Assembly (NCBI GenBank): GCA_958295775.1
Contig: CATQHC010000009.1
Span: 1 to 64,000 of the forward strand
Source: Chloroflexota bacterium
Lineage (GTDB): Bacteria; Chloroflexota; UBA11872; VXOZ01
Direction: 5' to 3'
Length of the DNA: 64,000 bases
In this document: one piece after another, positions 8,230 to 17,246 of the stretch
How positions within the stretch are numbered: position 1 is the first letter of the stretch
Layout: each line of letters opens with the position of its first letter
The notes under the pieces: model-generated
Told to the model about the DNA's origin: nothing
What the model saw: the letters and a program-made list of their open reading frames with translations, nothing else
Databases searched by the model: none
Made by a program: the position numbers and the translations under genes

Positions 8230-9285
8230 ATGCCTTTCAACTATGAGTACACTCAGCACATACGTGCCGGCTTTATCGGCTGCGGTAAGCATGCCTTTCA
8301 AAGCATTCTGCCCAGTTTTCAATATGCGCCGGTTGAGCTGGTGGCCGTATGCGATCTCATCCCGGAACGCGCTAAGTTTTGTGCCCGTCAATTTGGGGCC
8401 CTGCGCTGGTACACTGACTATGCCGCCATGCTGGCACAGGAAGAGCTTGACGCTGTCTTTGTGGTGCTTAACCACGACGCAGAGGGCAGGCCCCAATACG
8501 CGCCGGTAGCCATTGACGTGCTGCGGGCGGGCCGTCACGTCTGGATTGAGAAACCGCCGGGCTCAACGCTGGCTGAAATCGAAGCGATGCAGGCGGCGCG
8601 CGACGAGGCAAACCGCTCTGTGCAGGTTGGCTTTAAGAAACCCTTCTACCCCGCAATCCAGCACGCCAAGAAGCTGATGACCCAACCGGAGTTTGGCGCG
8701 CCCACGTCCGCCTACGTCCACTACGCCGTCAATCTGCCGCCGGTTGAAGGACGCCCCCACAGCAGAGACATGATGCGCTTCTTGCAGATCGGCTGCCATC
8801 CGCTCTCGATCATGCAATACTTGCTCGGCGCGCCGCAGACGCTCTACTTCGCCGACGAATCGCGGCAGGGCAGTTCGCTGGGAGTCTTCACGTTTGCCAA
8901 TGGCAGTATCGGCTGCCTGCATCAGGCCGCGGGCAAAGGCGAGAATGCGCCGTGGGACCGGGTGGAACTGAATGGCGAAGGCGCTTCGCTCGTCGTCGAG
9001 AACGGCATCGACCTTACCTACTATCCGCCGGGACAGCCGCGCTCGCCCCAGTCCTTCGTCAGCAACGATGCCAGTGCGCCGCGCCGGTGGCTGCCCGACT
9101 TTTCACATGGACGCCTCGCCAACAAAGGGCTGTTCCTCTTGGGCTATGCGCCTGAACTCATTGCCTTTGCCGAAAGCGTGCTCGCTGGCACGCCGCCAAC
9201 GACGGCCACGCTGGAGGACGCCCACGACGTGCTACGCATGTACCTGGGCTATACCCAACCGGCGGGACAGGTCATTACGCTGTAA
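8230..9285 (+). CDS. Gfo/Idh/MocA family NAD(P)-dependent oxidoreductase
   Basis: The 351-residue protein has an N-terminal Rossmann fold (RAGFIGCGKHAF, the GxGxxx dinucleotide loop) and the family's WIEKPPGS motif, in which the Lys of EKP is catalytic. A second domain of alpha/beta type follows. Family members oxidise or reduce sugars, inositols and related polyols. The start at 8230 has AGAGGA about 11 nt upstream; the open frame extends to 8176. It is the first of seven such enzymes in the window, and its substrate is unknown. Confidence 0.88.
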   Translation: MPFNYEYTQHIRAGFIGCGKHAFQSILPSFQYAPVELVAVCDLIPERAKFCARQFGALRWYTDYAAMLAQEELDAVFVVLNHDAEGRPQYAPVAIDVLRAGRHVWIEKPPGSTLAEIEAMQAARDEANRSVQVGFKKPFYPAIQHAKKLMTQPEFGAPTSAYVHYAVNLPPVEGRPHSRDMMRFLQIGCHPLSIMQYLLGAPQTLYFADESRQGSSLGVFTFANGSIGCLHQAAGKGENAPWDRVELNGEGASLVVENGIDLTYYPPGQPRSPQSFVSNDASAPRRWLPDFSHGRLANKGLFLLGYAPELIAFAESVLAGTPPTTATLEDAHDVLRMYLGYTQPAGQVITL

Positions 9286-9472
9286 GTCTCGTCCCTGCGC
9301 CCACTCAGAGACCTAGACTTTGCACGCGCCCTTGAGATTCGTACAGATTGCGTGGGCCACTATGCAGAATAGGCATGCAAGAGCGCAGCTTAGCGCGCAT
9401 GCAATTCAGACGCCGGGGGCGCATACAAGGGCAACGCTGAACGTGCTGCCCGAACTACGCTGAGCGCCCCCA

Positions 9473-9533
9473 TCCGTTCGCCTAGAGCTTGTCGAAGGGC
9501 AAATTGTGGTTCAACAAGCTCACCACGAACGGA
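9473..9533. repeat. Intergenic repeat containing GAGCTTGTCGAAGGGC
   Basis: Outer arms TCCGTTCG (9473-9480) and CGAACGGA (9526-9533) flank inner segments AGCTTGTCGAAGGGC and TTCAACAAGCTCACC. Related CTTGTCGAAGGG or TTCGACAAGCTCAG sequence appears near 35338-35355 and 35955-35971. It lies between convergent genes in the 292-bp gap 9286-9577, where I see no gene. Confidence 0.6.
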
Positions 9534-9577
9534 CTTTGAAAACTCAAGCACACGCTCTCACAGCGGCACCCACACTT

Positions 9578-10537
9578 TCACACCGGCGGAGGTATCGGCG
9601 GCAAATCGTACTCGCGGGATTCCAAGTCCATTATCTGCGTCATCTCCTCGGTGGAAATTGGATTGCCGCCTGACGCCCGCACGTTCTCTTCCACCTCGCC
9701 CGCGGTCATGGCGCCGGGGATCACACCGTGCACACCCGGTGTCGCCAGCACGAACTGCAGTGCCGCTTGCGGCATTGTCCTCCCTTGCGTGAGGAAGCCC
9801 AGTCTCTCGACGCGCGCAAGCACGGCATCGATGAAATCCGCTCTAAATTTGCGCCGGTCGTCGCGGTCGTCGAATACCGTTTCACGCGTAATCGCGCCGG
9901 TGAGAAAGCCAAAGTAGAAGTTCTCGCGCGCGACTACGCCCACGTCATGCGCCTGCGCCAAAGGGAATAGCTCCTTGGCGGGCAGCGTGTAGAGCAGCCG
10001 ATAGGCCTGCTGGATCACGTCCACCTGCCCCTGTGCGACGAGACGCATCGCCAGCGGAATGCCCTCGTCCTCCGACATCACGGAGAAACCCGTGGCGCGG
10101 ACCTTGCCCTGCTCCTTCAAACGCACGAGCGCTTCCAGGCCGTCGTCGCGGTAGAGCGCGTCGTCAGGGCTATGCAGAAAGTAGATGTCGAGATAGTCCG
10201 TGCGGAGGCGACGGAGACTATTCTCAACTTCGCGCACGACCGCCGCGCCAGAGTAATCGAAGTTCTGGCGTCCGCCCGGAAACATGCCCACCTTCGTCGC
10301 CAGCACCACCCCGTGTCGCCGTCCGGCGAGGGCTTCGCCGATGACCTCTTCACTATGGCCGTCACCGTAAATGGGCGCGGTATCGATGTGGTTGATGCCC
10401 AGCTCCAAGGCGCGAAGAATCGCGCCCCGTGACTCCGCGTCGTCCGCGCGCCCGTAACGATCGCCGCCCATCCCCCACGTCCCCAATCCCACCTCCGAGA
10501 TGCGTATGCCCGTCCTCCCCAGCGTCCGGTACTCCAT
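9578..10537 (-). CDS. Aldo/keto reductase
   Basis: A 319-residue NADPH-dependent aldo/keto reductase of TIM-barrel fold. The catalytic tetrad is visible: Asp and Tyr in DTAPIYGDG, Lys in LATKVGMF and His in YFLHSPDD. The N-terminus MEYRTLGRTGIRISEVGLG is typical of the family. The start at 10537 is preferred because GGGAGGGAG lies 8 nt before it; the open frame runs 15 codons further. It is transcribed away from sucC and its substrate is not evident. Confidence 0.9.
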   Translation of the reverse strand: MEYRTLGRTGIRISEVGLGTWGMGGDRYGRADDAESRGAILRALELGINHIDTAPIYGDGHSEEVIGEALAGRRHGVVLATKVGMFPGGRQNFDYSGAAVVREVENSLRRLRTDYLDIYFLHSPDDALYRDDGLEALVRLKEQGKVRATGFSVMSEDEGIPLAMRLVAQGQVDVIQQAYRLLYTLPAKELFPLAQAHDVGVVARENFYFGFLTGAITRETVFDDRDDRRKFRADFIDAVLARVERLGFLTQGRTMPQAALQFVLATPGVHGVIPGAMTAGEVEENVRASGGNPISTEEMTQIMDLESREYDLPPIPPPV

Positions 10538-10760
10538 TGAATAGTCTCCCTCCCACTGAATGCTCTTGGCATCCATTTTCATGCATCATGGTCGCTAAGT
10601 CCAAGCGCCAGTCCTGCGAGTTCGAATTCGAAACCAATTGGGCCGACGAATAGAGAAACCGGACAGGGCCCGTTTCCGATCTCATTCGACAGGTGGCTAG
10701 GATTTCCGGTATTCTGTTGCTGACATTCCTCAAAACCGGTAAAGGTCCAGTTTTCAATCT

Positions 10761-11894
10761 ATGAAAATTCACGAATATCAGGCGAAAGAGCTTTTGGCAC
10801 AGTACGGCCTGCCGATTCCATCTGGGCAGATGGCGACCACGCCGGAGGAGGCGCGGGCAGCGGCGGCCGAGATTGGCGGAACCGTGGTCGTGAAGGCCCA
10901 GGTGCTCGTGGGTGGCCGCGGCAAAGCCGGCGGCGTGAAGCTTGCCGCCACGCCCGCCGAAGCCGCCGAGAAGGCGGCGGCAATTCTGGGCATGGACATC
11001 AAGGGCATCACCGTGCAGCGCGTCCTGGTGGCGCAAGCCGTAGACATCGCTTCAGAGATCTACCTCGGCGTCATTCTCGACCGCGCAGCGAAAGCCATCA
11101 CTATCATGGCCAGCGCGGAGGGCGGCGTGGAGATCGAGGAAGTCGCCCGCGAGACGCCGGAGAAAATACATCGTGTCCACGTACACCCGTTGGCCGGGTT
11201 TGCCGATTACCAGGGCCGTCAACTGGCCTTTGCGATTGGCATACCCAATGACCTGAGCCGCAGCTTTGCCGGCATCGTGCGCACGCTCGTGCAAGCGCTT
11301 ACGGAAAATGACGGCGAGTTGGTGGAAATCAACCCGCTCGTCATCACCGAGGACGGTTCTTTGCAGTGCATCGACGCGAAGATCAACCTCGATGACAATG
11401 CCCTCTATCGCCACAAACCGCTCGCGGAACTGCGCGACCACGATGAGGAAGAACCCGCCGAACAAGCGGCGCGCGAAGCAGGGCTGTCATTCGTAAAACT
11501 CGACGGCACCATCGGCTGCGTCGTCAACGGCGCCGGCCTTGCCATGGCGACCATGGACACCATCAAGCTGAGCGGCGGCAGCCCGGCTAACTTTCTCGAC
11601 ATTGGCGGCGGCGCCCGCGCCGAAAGCGTGGCGGACGCCCTGCGCATCATTCTCGACGACGAAAACGTGAAGGCAATCCTCTTCAACATCTTTGGCGGCA
11701 TCACCCGCTGCGACGAGGTGGCGCGGGGCATCGTCAGCGCCTTACCGTCGCTTTCTCGTCAGGTGCCCATGGTGGTGCGGCTTGTCGGCACCAATCAGGC
11801 AGAGGGACGCGCAATTCTGCAGGAGGCGGGCCTGGTAGCCGCCGACACCATGCAGGCCGCATCGCAAGAAGTGGTAAGAGTGGCAACGGCCTGA
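10761..11894 (+). CDS. sucC: Succinyl-CoA ligase (ADP-forming), beta subunit
   Basis: The 377-residue protein begins [20 protein letters not shown], the usual SucC N-terminus, with an ATP-grasp domain followed by the CoA-ligase domain ([26 protein letters not shown]). It is about ten residues shorter than the enterobacterial form. With SucD it interconverts succinyl-CoA, ADP and phosphate with succinate, CoA and ATP in the TCA cycle. The stop overlaps the sucD ATG by one base (TGATG), indicating tight coupling. It opens the plus-strand TCA block. Confidence 0.96.
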   Translation: MKIHEYQAKELLAQYGLPIPSGQMATTPEEARAAAAEIGGTVVVKAQVLVGGRGKAGGVKLAATPAEAAEKAAAILGMDIKGITVQRVLVAQAVDIASEIYLGVILDRAAKAITIMASAEGGVEIEEVARETPEKIHRVHVHPLAGFADYQGRQLAFAIGIPNDLSRSFAGIVRTLVQALTENDGELVEINPLVITEDGSLQCIDAKINLDDNALYRHKPLAELRDHDEEEPAEQAAREAGLSFVKLDGTIGCVVNGAGLAMATMDTIKLSGGSPANFLDIGGGARAESVADALRIILDDENVKAILFNIFGGITRCDEVARGIVSALPSLSRQVPMVVRLVGTNQAEGRAILQEAGLVAADTMQAASQEVVRVATA

Positions 11895-12766
11895 TGAGCA
11901 TACTTGTCGATAAGAACACATGCTTGCTCGTGCAGGGCATCACCGGCCGCGAAGGCACGTTCCACACGGAGCAGATGGTGCAATACGGCACGCGTGTCGT
12001 GGCGGGCGTGACGCCCGGTCGCGGCGGACAGGAGGCGTGCGGCGCGCCGGTGTTCAATACCGTGGCCCACGCCGTGCAAGAGACCGCAGCCAACGTCTCC
12101 ATCATCTTCGTGCCGGGGCCTTTCGCGCCCGATGCCATTGTCGAAGCGGTAGACGCCGGGATTCCCTTTGTGGTTTGCATCAGCGAGCATATTCCAGTCC
12201 AGGACATGCTGCGGGTGTATCATTATGTCCATATAAAGGGCGCCCGGTTGCAGGGTCCGAACTGCCCCGGCCTGATCTCTCCGGGCAAAGCCAAAGTCGG
12301 CATCATGGCCGGCGATATTCACATCCCCGGTCCCGTCGGTGTCGTTAGCCGTTCGGGCACACTCACGTATGAGGTAGTGTCACATCTCACCGGCGCCGGC
12401 GTTGGGCAGTCTACGGTCATTGGCATTGGCGGCGATCCGGTCATTGGGACCGGGTTTATCGACGTTCTGCGCATGTTTGAAGCAGACCCGGAAACCGAGG
12501 CGGTTGTCATGATTGGCGAGATTGGCGGCACCGATGAAGAAGAGGCCGCCGCTTTCATCAAGGAACACATGACCAAGCCCGTGGTTGGCTTCATCGCCGG
12601 GCGCACCGCGCCGCCGGAAAAACGCATGGGTCACGCGGGTGCAATCGTCTCCGGGGGCATCGGCACGGCGGATTCGAAGATCGCGGCGCTGCAGGCCGCA
12701 GGCGTGGACGTGGCGGACTTCCCCCGCGAGGCGGCGCTGCTGGCGGCAGAGCGCATTGGGCGGTGA
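11894..12766 (+). CDS. sucD: Succinyl-CoA ligase (ADP-forming), alpha subunit
   Basis: The 290-residue alpha subunit starts [18 protein letters not shown] and carries the N-terminal CoA-binding Rossmann domain. The phosphohistidine loop is present as [11 protein letters not shown] near residue 245, and [10 protein letters not shown] is conserved. It forms the phosphohistidine intermediate and binds CoA; SucC supplies the nucleotide site. Its start overlaps the sucC stop. Confidence 0.96.
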   Translation: MSILVDKNTCLLVQGITGREGTFHTEQMVQYGTRVVAGVTPGRGGQEACGAPVFNTVAHAVQETAANVSIIFVPGPFAPDAIVEAVDAGIPFVVCISEHIPVQDMLRVYHYVHIKGARLQGPNCPGLISPGKAKVGIMAGDIHIPGPVGVVSRSGTLTYEVVSHLTGAGVGQSTVIGIGGDPVIGTGFIDVLRMFEADPETEAVVMIGEIGGTDEEEAAAFIKEHMTKPVVGFIAGRTAPPEKRMGHAGAIVSGGIGTADSKIAALQAAGVDVADFPREAALLAAERIGR

Positions 12767-12806
12767 CGCTGGTAAAGACTTCTCGTAGCGGAAGGGCAAA
12801 GGACTG

Positions 12807-14120
12807 ATGGCACTCTTACTGGGCGCGGCGCAACGCAAGATCACACCGCCGCTCGGCACGCACATGGCAGGTTACTACCACGTGCGGCCGGCAAGCGGCG
12901 TGCACGACGATCTCTTTGCGCGGGCGCTGGTGATCGATGACGGCTCTACAGTCGCCGCGGTGGTGACTTGCGATCTTGTCTCTATTCGGGAAGAGAGTGT
13001 AGTCAACGCGAGAGCGCACATTGCGGCAGCCACCGACATTCCCGGCAGCAACGTCCTCATCTGCTGCACGCACACGCACACCGGCCCCATCACGCGCGGC
13101 GACCGCAGTGCGGGGACATTCGGCAGCATGAGCGAGTCGTATATGGCAAGCCTTGAACAGGAAATCGCCGCGGCGGTCACGGAGGCGTGGCAGTCGCGCG
13201 TCGCCGGTACCCTCCGCATTGGCAAGTCGCAAGAGACCCGCATCGCCTTCAACCGACGCTTTCACATGCGCGACGGCAGCGTAAAAACGAACCCCGGCAA
13301 GAACAATCCCGATGTCGTCAGGCCGGTGGGTCCCATCGATCCCGATGTCTACGTGCTGCTCGCAGAGTCCAAACAAGGCGACCCCATCGGCGTCCTGGTG
13401 AACTACTCGCTGCACGCCGATACCACCGGCGGCGACCAGTTTTCCGCCGACTATTCCGGCTGGATGGAAAAACACTTCAAAAACATGTCACCGGAACTGG
13501 ACGAGACCGTCCTTCTCTACGCCAACGGCTACTGCGGTGACATCAATCACGTCAACGTCAATGACCCAGACCAACTGAAGGGATTCGCGGAGTCAGAGCG
13601 CATCGGGCGCGCGCTCGCCGAGAGCGCGACGCAGGCACTTTCCCGCTTAGAGCCGCTCACCGGCGAGACCGTACATGCGGCCCAACGCATTGAGGCGCTG
13701 CCCGCCGTGGTTCCATCTTCTGAAGACATCGCCTGGGCAAGGGCAGCGGTGGATTCATCCCCTATGGGCGGCGGTCCCGGCCGGGATGACTTAGTGCGCG
13801 CGCATCGCGATCTTGCGCTCCAAGAGTTGAACAAACAGCATTTTGACACCGAAGTGCAAGTATTGGCCGTGGGCAACGTCGCAATCACGGCCCTGCCGGG
13901 CGAAATGTTCGTTGAACTCGGACTCTCCATCAAAGAGCACTCGCCGTTTGCACACAATCTCTTGGCGGAGCTTGCGAATGGCAACCTTGGGTACATCTGT
14001 ACAGAAGCGGCCTACCCACAGGGCGCATACGAGCCGACGTCCAGCCGCGTGCAACCGGGCTCCGGTGAACAGCTTGTACGCGCCGCGCTCGACTTGCAAC
14101 GTGATCTGGCTGCGGACTAA
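12807..14120 (+). CDS. Neutral/alkaline ceramidase-like amidohydrolase
   Basis: The 437-residue protein matches the N-terminal domain of neutral/alkaline non-lysosomal ceramidase. The zinc-binding His pair is in CCTHTHTGP and a further candidate His is in NYSLHADTTGG. It starts LLGAAQRKITPPLGTHMAGY, as in the many bacterial members that lack a signal peptide. These cytoplasmic relatives often have no demonstrated ceramide activity, so an amide hydrolase of unknown substrate is the safe reading. The gene sits between sucD and korA within the TCA block and is not a TCA enzyme. No signal peptide is visible. Confidence 0.8.
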   Translation: MALLLGAAQRKITPPLGTHMAGYYHVRPASGVHDDLFARALVIDDGSTVAAVVTCDLVSIREESVVNARAHIAAATDIPGSNVLICCTHTHTGPITRGDRSAGTFGSMSESYMASLEQEIAAAVTEAWQSRVAGTLRIGKSQETRIAFNRRFHMRDGSVKTNPGKNNPDVVRPVGPIDPDVYVLLAESKQGDPIGVLVNYSLHADTTGGDQFSADYSGWMEKHFKNMSPELDETVLLYANGYCGDINHVNVNDPDQLKGFAESERIGRALAESATQALSRLEPLTGETVHAAQRIEALPAVVPSSEDIAWARAAVDSSPMGGGPGRDDLVRAHRDLALQELNKQHFDTEVQVLAVGNVAITALPGEMFVELGLSIKEHSPFAHNLLAELANGNLGYICTEAAYPQGAYEPTSSRVQPGSGEQLVRAALDLQRDLAAD

Positions 14121-14220
14121 CCACAGAAATCTCCGGTTGGTCTGCCAGCTTGCGATCGCAATTGCGTGACCTGTCCCTTTCCTGGCAGCGTGGCCGCTGT
14201 ATTGATACGCGCTGCTGGTA

Positions 14221-14300
14221 TATAATTAGAAGAGCGATTACTATTGTGATTCAGCGCTATCGGAAAGCGCCCAGGGAAACTTTCGCTGAGGATGCGAAAG
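14221..14300 (+). promoter_or_regulatory. Possible korA promoter and structured leader
   Basis: A perfect -10 hexamer TATAAT lies at 14221-14226, without a good -35 at standard spacing. Two hairpins follow: GCGCT/AGCGC (14254-14258 with 14266-14270) and CTTTCGC/GCGAAAG (14280-14286 with 14294-14300). They would form a leader about 50 nt before korA. The ribosome-binding site of korA is weak. Confidence 0.3.
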
Positions 14301-14349
14301 CGCATGCGAAGCAAAAGGGAAGTGTCGTAGGAAGCAAAGCATTAGATAA

Positions 14350-16098
14350 ATGACGAGAAACGACCTAGTCATCCGCGTCGCCGGCGAGGCCGGAGAAGGC
14401 ATTGTCTCAACCGGCCAATTGCTTACCCAGGCGGCATTGCGGGGCGGATTTCACGTACTTACTTACTCCCAGCCGCCATCAGAGATCAAGGGCGGGCACG
14501 CCTTCTTTCAGATTCGGCTCAATGCGTACCGCTCCTATAGCAAAGGCGATTCCGTAGACATTCTGCTCGCCTTCAATCAGGAGGCGTATGACCGCAATGC
14601 AGCGGAAACCAAGGATGACGGCTTGCTGGTCTACGACCCGTCAGAGGTCACGCCGTCCGCCGACAGCCACTTTGTGCAAGTGGAGTTTCCGCTAAATGAC
14701 ATCGCGAAGAACCAGCTTAAGTTTCCCATCGCCAAGAACGTGGTTGCCGTGGGCGCCTTGGCGGAACTCTTCGGTCTGCCGACGAAACACCTTGACTCCC
14801 TAATCGAGGAGCGGTGGCTGCGCAAGGGTGAAGCGGTCGTTCAGAAGAACTTAGACGCGCTCAGGGCCGGCATAGACTACGTCATCGAACACGTCCCGCA
14901 GCGCGATAACTTCGCCCTTTACCCGGAGAAAACCCATTCGGGCGAAATCATGGTGAGCGGCAGCGAAGCTATCGGCCTGGGCGCCATTGCCGCCGGCTGT
15001 AGCTTCATGTCAGGGTATCCGATCACGCCCGCCAGCGACATCAAAGAGTTCTTGGAAGTCCACCTACCGAAAACCGGCGGTCACGCGCTGCAGGCCGAGG
15101 ACGAACTGGCAGCCATCGGCATGGTGCTGGGCGCTTCATACGCCGGCGCCAAAGCAATGACGGCGACTTCCGGCCCCGGCTTTAGCTTAATGATTGAAAT
15201 GCTTGGTCTTGCCGCAATGGCTGAACTGCCCTGCGTCATAGTCGATGCGCAGCGGGCGGGGCCATCTACCGGCATGCCGACGCGGCACGAGCAGGGCGAC
15301 CTCAACCAGGCCGCATTTGCCGGTCACGGCGAGTGTCCGCGCATTGTGCTCGCACCGACGTCGGTTAGAGACTGTTTCTACCAAACCGTCAACGCTTTCA
15401 ACTTCGCTGAGAAATATCAGACACCGGTTGTTTTGCTTGGCGACACCCTGCTCAACGTGCGGTCCGAGAGTATTCCCCGACCCAACCTGAACGAGGTCAA
15501 CGTAATTGACCGTGTCTTGTTCTCGGAGAACGGAAACGGCGTCGACAGCATGAATGGCGAGTACAACCGCTACGTGCTCACTGAGAACGGCGTCTCCCCC
15601 ATGTCCATTCCCGGTCAGGCGGGCGGCCAGTATATCGCCACGGGACTTGAGCACAACGAAGCAGGCCTGCATCGTTATGATGAGGCAACACATACAATTA
15701 TGACCCAGAAGCGCTTCCGCAAACTGGAGCGCGCCGCGCTCGAGGCGCCCGAAGCAGACCGCTTCGGAAACCCGAGTGCAGAGATTGGCATTCTCACCTG
15801 GGGTTCTACGGTAGGCTCTGTTATTGAAGTAATACGCAATGCGGAGTTGGAGGGCATTGAGCTCGACATGTTGGCGCCAAGAATGCTCATGCCGCTGCCG
15901 GACCCGCAGCTACGACCCTTTATTGAAAGCAAGCGCGTCATAATTCTGCCGGAAGTCAACTACAGCGGTCAGTTTGCCAATATGATTGCGAGCCAGTACC
16001 CCCGCGACTACGTGCGGGTAAACATATTCGGCGGCATGCCGTTTCGCGTTGACTGGCTCCTGGACAAGATAAGAGAGGAAGTCGCACAGCATGTCTAG
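14350..16098 (+). CDS. korA: 2-oxoacid:ferredoxin oxidoreductase, fused gamma-alpha subunit
   Basis: The 582-residue subunit fuses the gamma domain (LVIRVAGEAGEGIVSTG, QPPSEIKGGHAFFQI) to the alpha domain (GSEAIGLGAIAAGCSFMSGY, TATSGPGFSLMIEMLG). With KorB it converts 2-oxoglutarate (or another 2-oxoacid) and CoA to acyl-CoA, passing electrons to ferredoxin. It lies in a TCA block and directly after sucCD and one other gene, which favours 2-oxoglutarate. The gamma-alpha fusion is common in bacteria. Its 3' end overlaps korB by 8 nt. Confidence 0.92.
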   Translation: MTRNDLVIRVAGEAGEGIVSTGQLLTQAALRGGFHVLTYSQPPSEIKGGHAFFQIRLNAYRSYSKGDSVDILLAFNQEAYDRNAAETKDDGLLVYDPSEVTPSADSHFVQVEFPLNDIAKNQLKFPIAKNVVAVGALAELFGLPTKHLDSLIEERWLRKGEAVVQKNLDALRAGIDYVIEHVPQRDNFALYPEKTHSGEIMVSGSEAIGLGAIAAGCSFMSGYPITPASDIKEFLEVHLPKTGGHALQAEDELAAIGMVLGASYAGAKAMTATSGPGFSLMIEMLGLAAMAELPCVIVDAQRAGPSTGMPTRHEQGDLNQAAFAGHGECPRIVLAPTSVRDCFYQTVNAFNFAEKYQTPVVLLGDTLLNVRSESIPRPNLNEVNVIDRVLFSENGNGVDSMNGEYNRYVLTENGVSPMSIPGQAGGQYIATGLEHNEAGLHRYDEATHTIMTQKRFRKLERAALEAPEADRFGNPSAEIGILTWGSTVGSVIEVIRNAELEGIELDMLAPRMLMPLPDPQLRPFIESKRVIILPEVNYSGQFANMIASQYPRDYVRVNIFGGMPFRVDWLLDKIREEVAQHV

Positions 16099-16957
16099 CG
16101 TCGTAACCGTAGAAAAGCGTAAGGTTGCCGACTACAAGGGCGAGGAGCGTCCGACCTGGTGCCCCGGCTGCGGTGACTTTGGCGTCTTGAACGCCGTTTT
16201 CAAAGCGCTGAGCGACCATAACTTCGATCCCAAGAACGTCATCATCGTTTCCGGCATCGGTTGCTCCAGCCGCCTGCCCTTCTTTACCGACGCCTACGGT
16301 TTCCACACGGTCCACGGGCGCGCCATGCCCGTTGCCGCCGGCATTCGTGCCGTGCAGCCCGACATGCCCGTCTTGGCCATGGGAGGGGACGGCGATGCGT
16401 TCGCTATCGGTGTTGGACACCTGGTTCACGCCATTCGCCGCAATCTGAATATCTGCTATGTGGTGATGGACAATGCGGTGTACGGCCTTACAAAAGGGCA
16501 GACTTCTCCCACAGCAGAGCGTGGTCTGGCAACGAAGGCTACTCCGCAAGGCGCCAGCGATCCGGCGGTCAATCCGCTGCTCCTTGCGCTTGCCACCGGC
16601 TGCACGTTCGTTGCGCGCGGCTTTTCGAGCAAGCCCAAGGAACTGGCCGATCTCATTGCCCGCGGCATCGCCCACGATGGGTTCGCCTTTATAGATACCT
16701 ACAGCCCGTGCCCGACATTCAATACGGTCAACACCTTCAAGTACTATCGGGACGCCACTGAAGACCTGCCCGGTGACTTCGACCCAACCGACTTCAGCGC
16801 TGCGCTGCAGTACGCCGCCAGTGAAGACCCGCTCTACCTGGGACTGTACTATCAGGCCGAGCAGCCCACGTTTGAAGACCACATCAGGAACAATCGACCG
16901 GAAGTAATCAAAGACCCCATGACGGTGGTGGAAAACCTGTTTGAGCAGATGGCCTAG
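16091..16957 (+). CDS. korB: 2-oxoacid:ferredoxin oxidoreductase, beta subunit (TPP-binding)
   Basis: The 288-residue beta subunit carries TWCPGCGDFGVLNA near residue 20, with two of the Fe-S ligand cysteines, and the thiamine-diphosphate motif GGDGDAFAIGVGHLVHA followed by NAVYGLTKGQTSPT. It pairs with KorA, whose coding region it overlaps by 8 nt. Members of this group use 2-oxoglutarate or pyruvate; the KGQ/SPT region and neighbouring sucCD fit 2-oxoglutarate. Confidence 0.93.
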   Translation: MSSVVTVEKRKVADYKGEERPTWCPGCGDFGVLNAVFKALSDHNFDPKNVIIVSGIGCSSRLPFFTDAYGFHTVHGRAMPVAAGIRAVQPDMPVLAMGGDGDAFAIGVGHLVHAIRRNLNICYVVMDNAVYGLTKGQTSPTAERGLATKATPQGASDPAVNPLLLALATGCTFVARGFSSKPKELADLIARGIAHDGFAFIDTYSPCPTFNTVNTFKYYRDATEDLPGDFDPTDFSAALQYAASEDPLYLGLYYQAEQPTFEDHIRNNRPEVIKDPMTVVENLFEQMA

Positions 16958-17057
16958 CGCCCGGCAGGATTCTAAAATAGCCAAGTGGATTTGCAAGCGG
17001 ACCTCGACCAGATGGGGTTCGCTTCTGTACGTCAGAGAGAGACTGCCGGCGTCCCGC

Positions 17058-17087
17058 TTAACATTCGTGCCGCCTGAACGGTATACT
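17058..17087 (+). promoter_or_regulatory. Sigma70-type promoter upstream of sdhA
   Basis: TTAACA (17058-17063) and TATACT (17082-17087) each match the consensus at five of six positions, with an 18-bp spacer. The site is about 160 bp before sdhA and would give the sdhABE genes their own start. Confidence 0.5.
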
Positions 17088-17246
17088 AGTGACTGCGGGC
17101 TAATGCCGCGCCAAGTCCGAGCGCATGCAAGTAGATGCGCTCGTTTGCGCGAAAAGACTGCGGTCTTGCCTTTTGAAGGGTCTACCCAGCCCCTCTCTTA
17201 GAAGACCTGCCGGGTGTGAGATACATTCGCAGAGGAGTGCCAAAGC

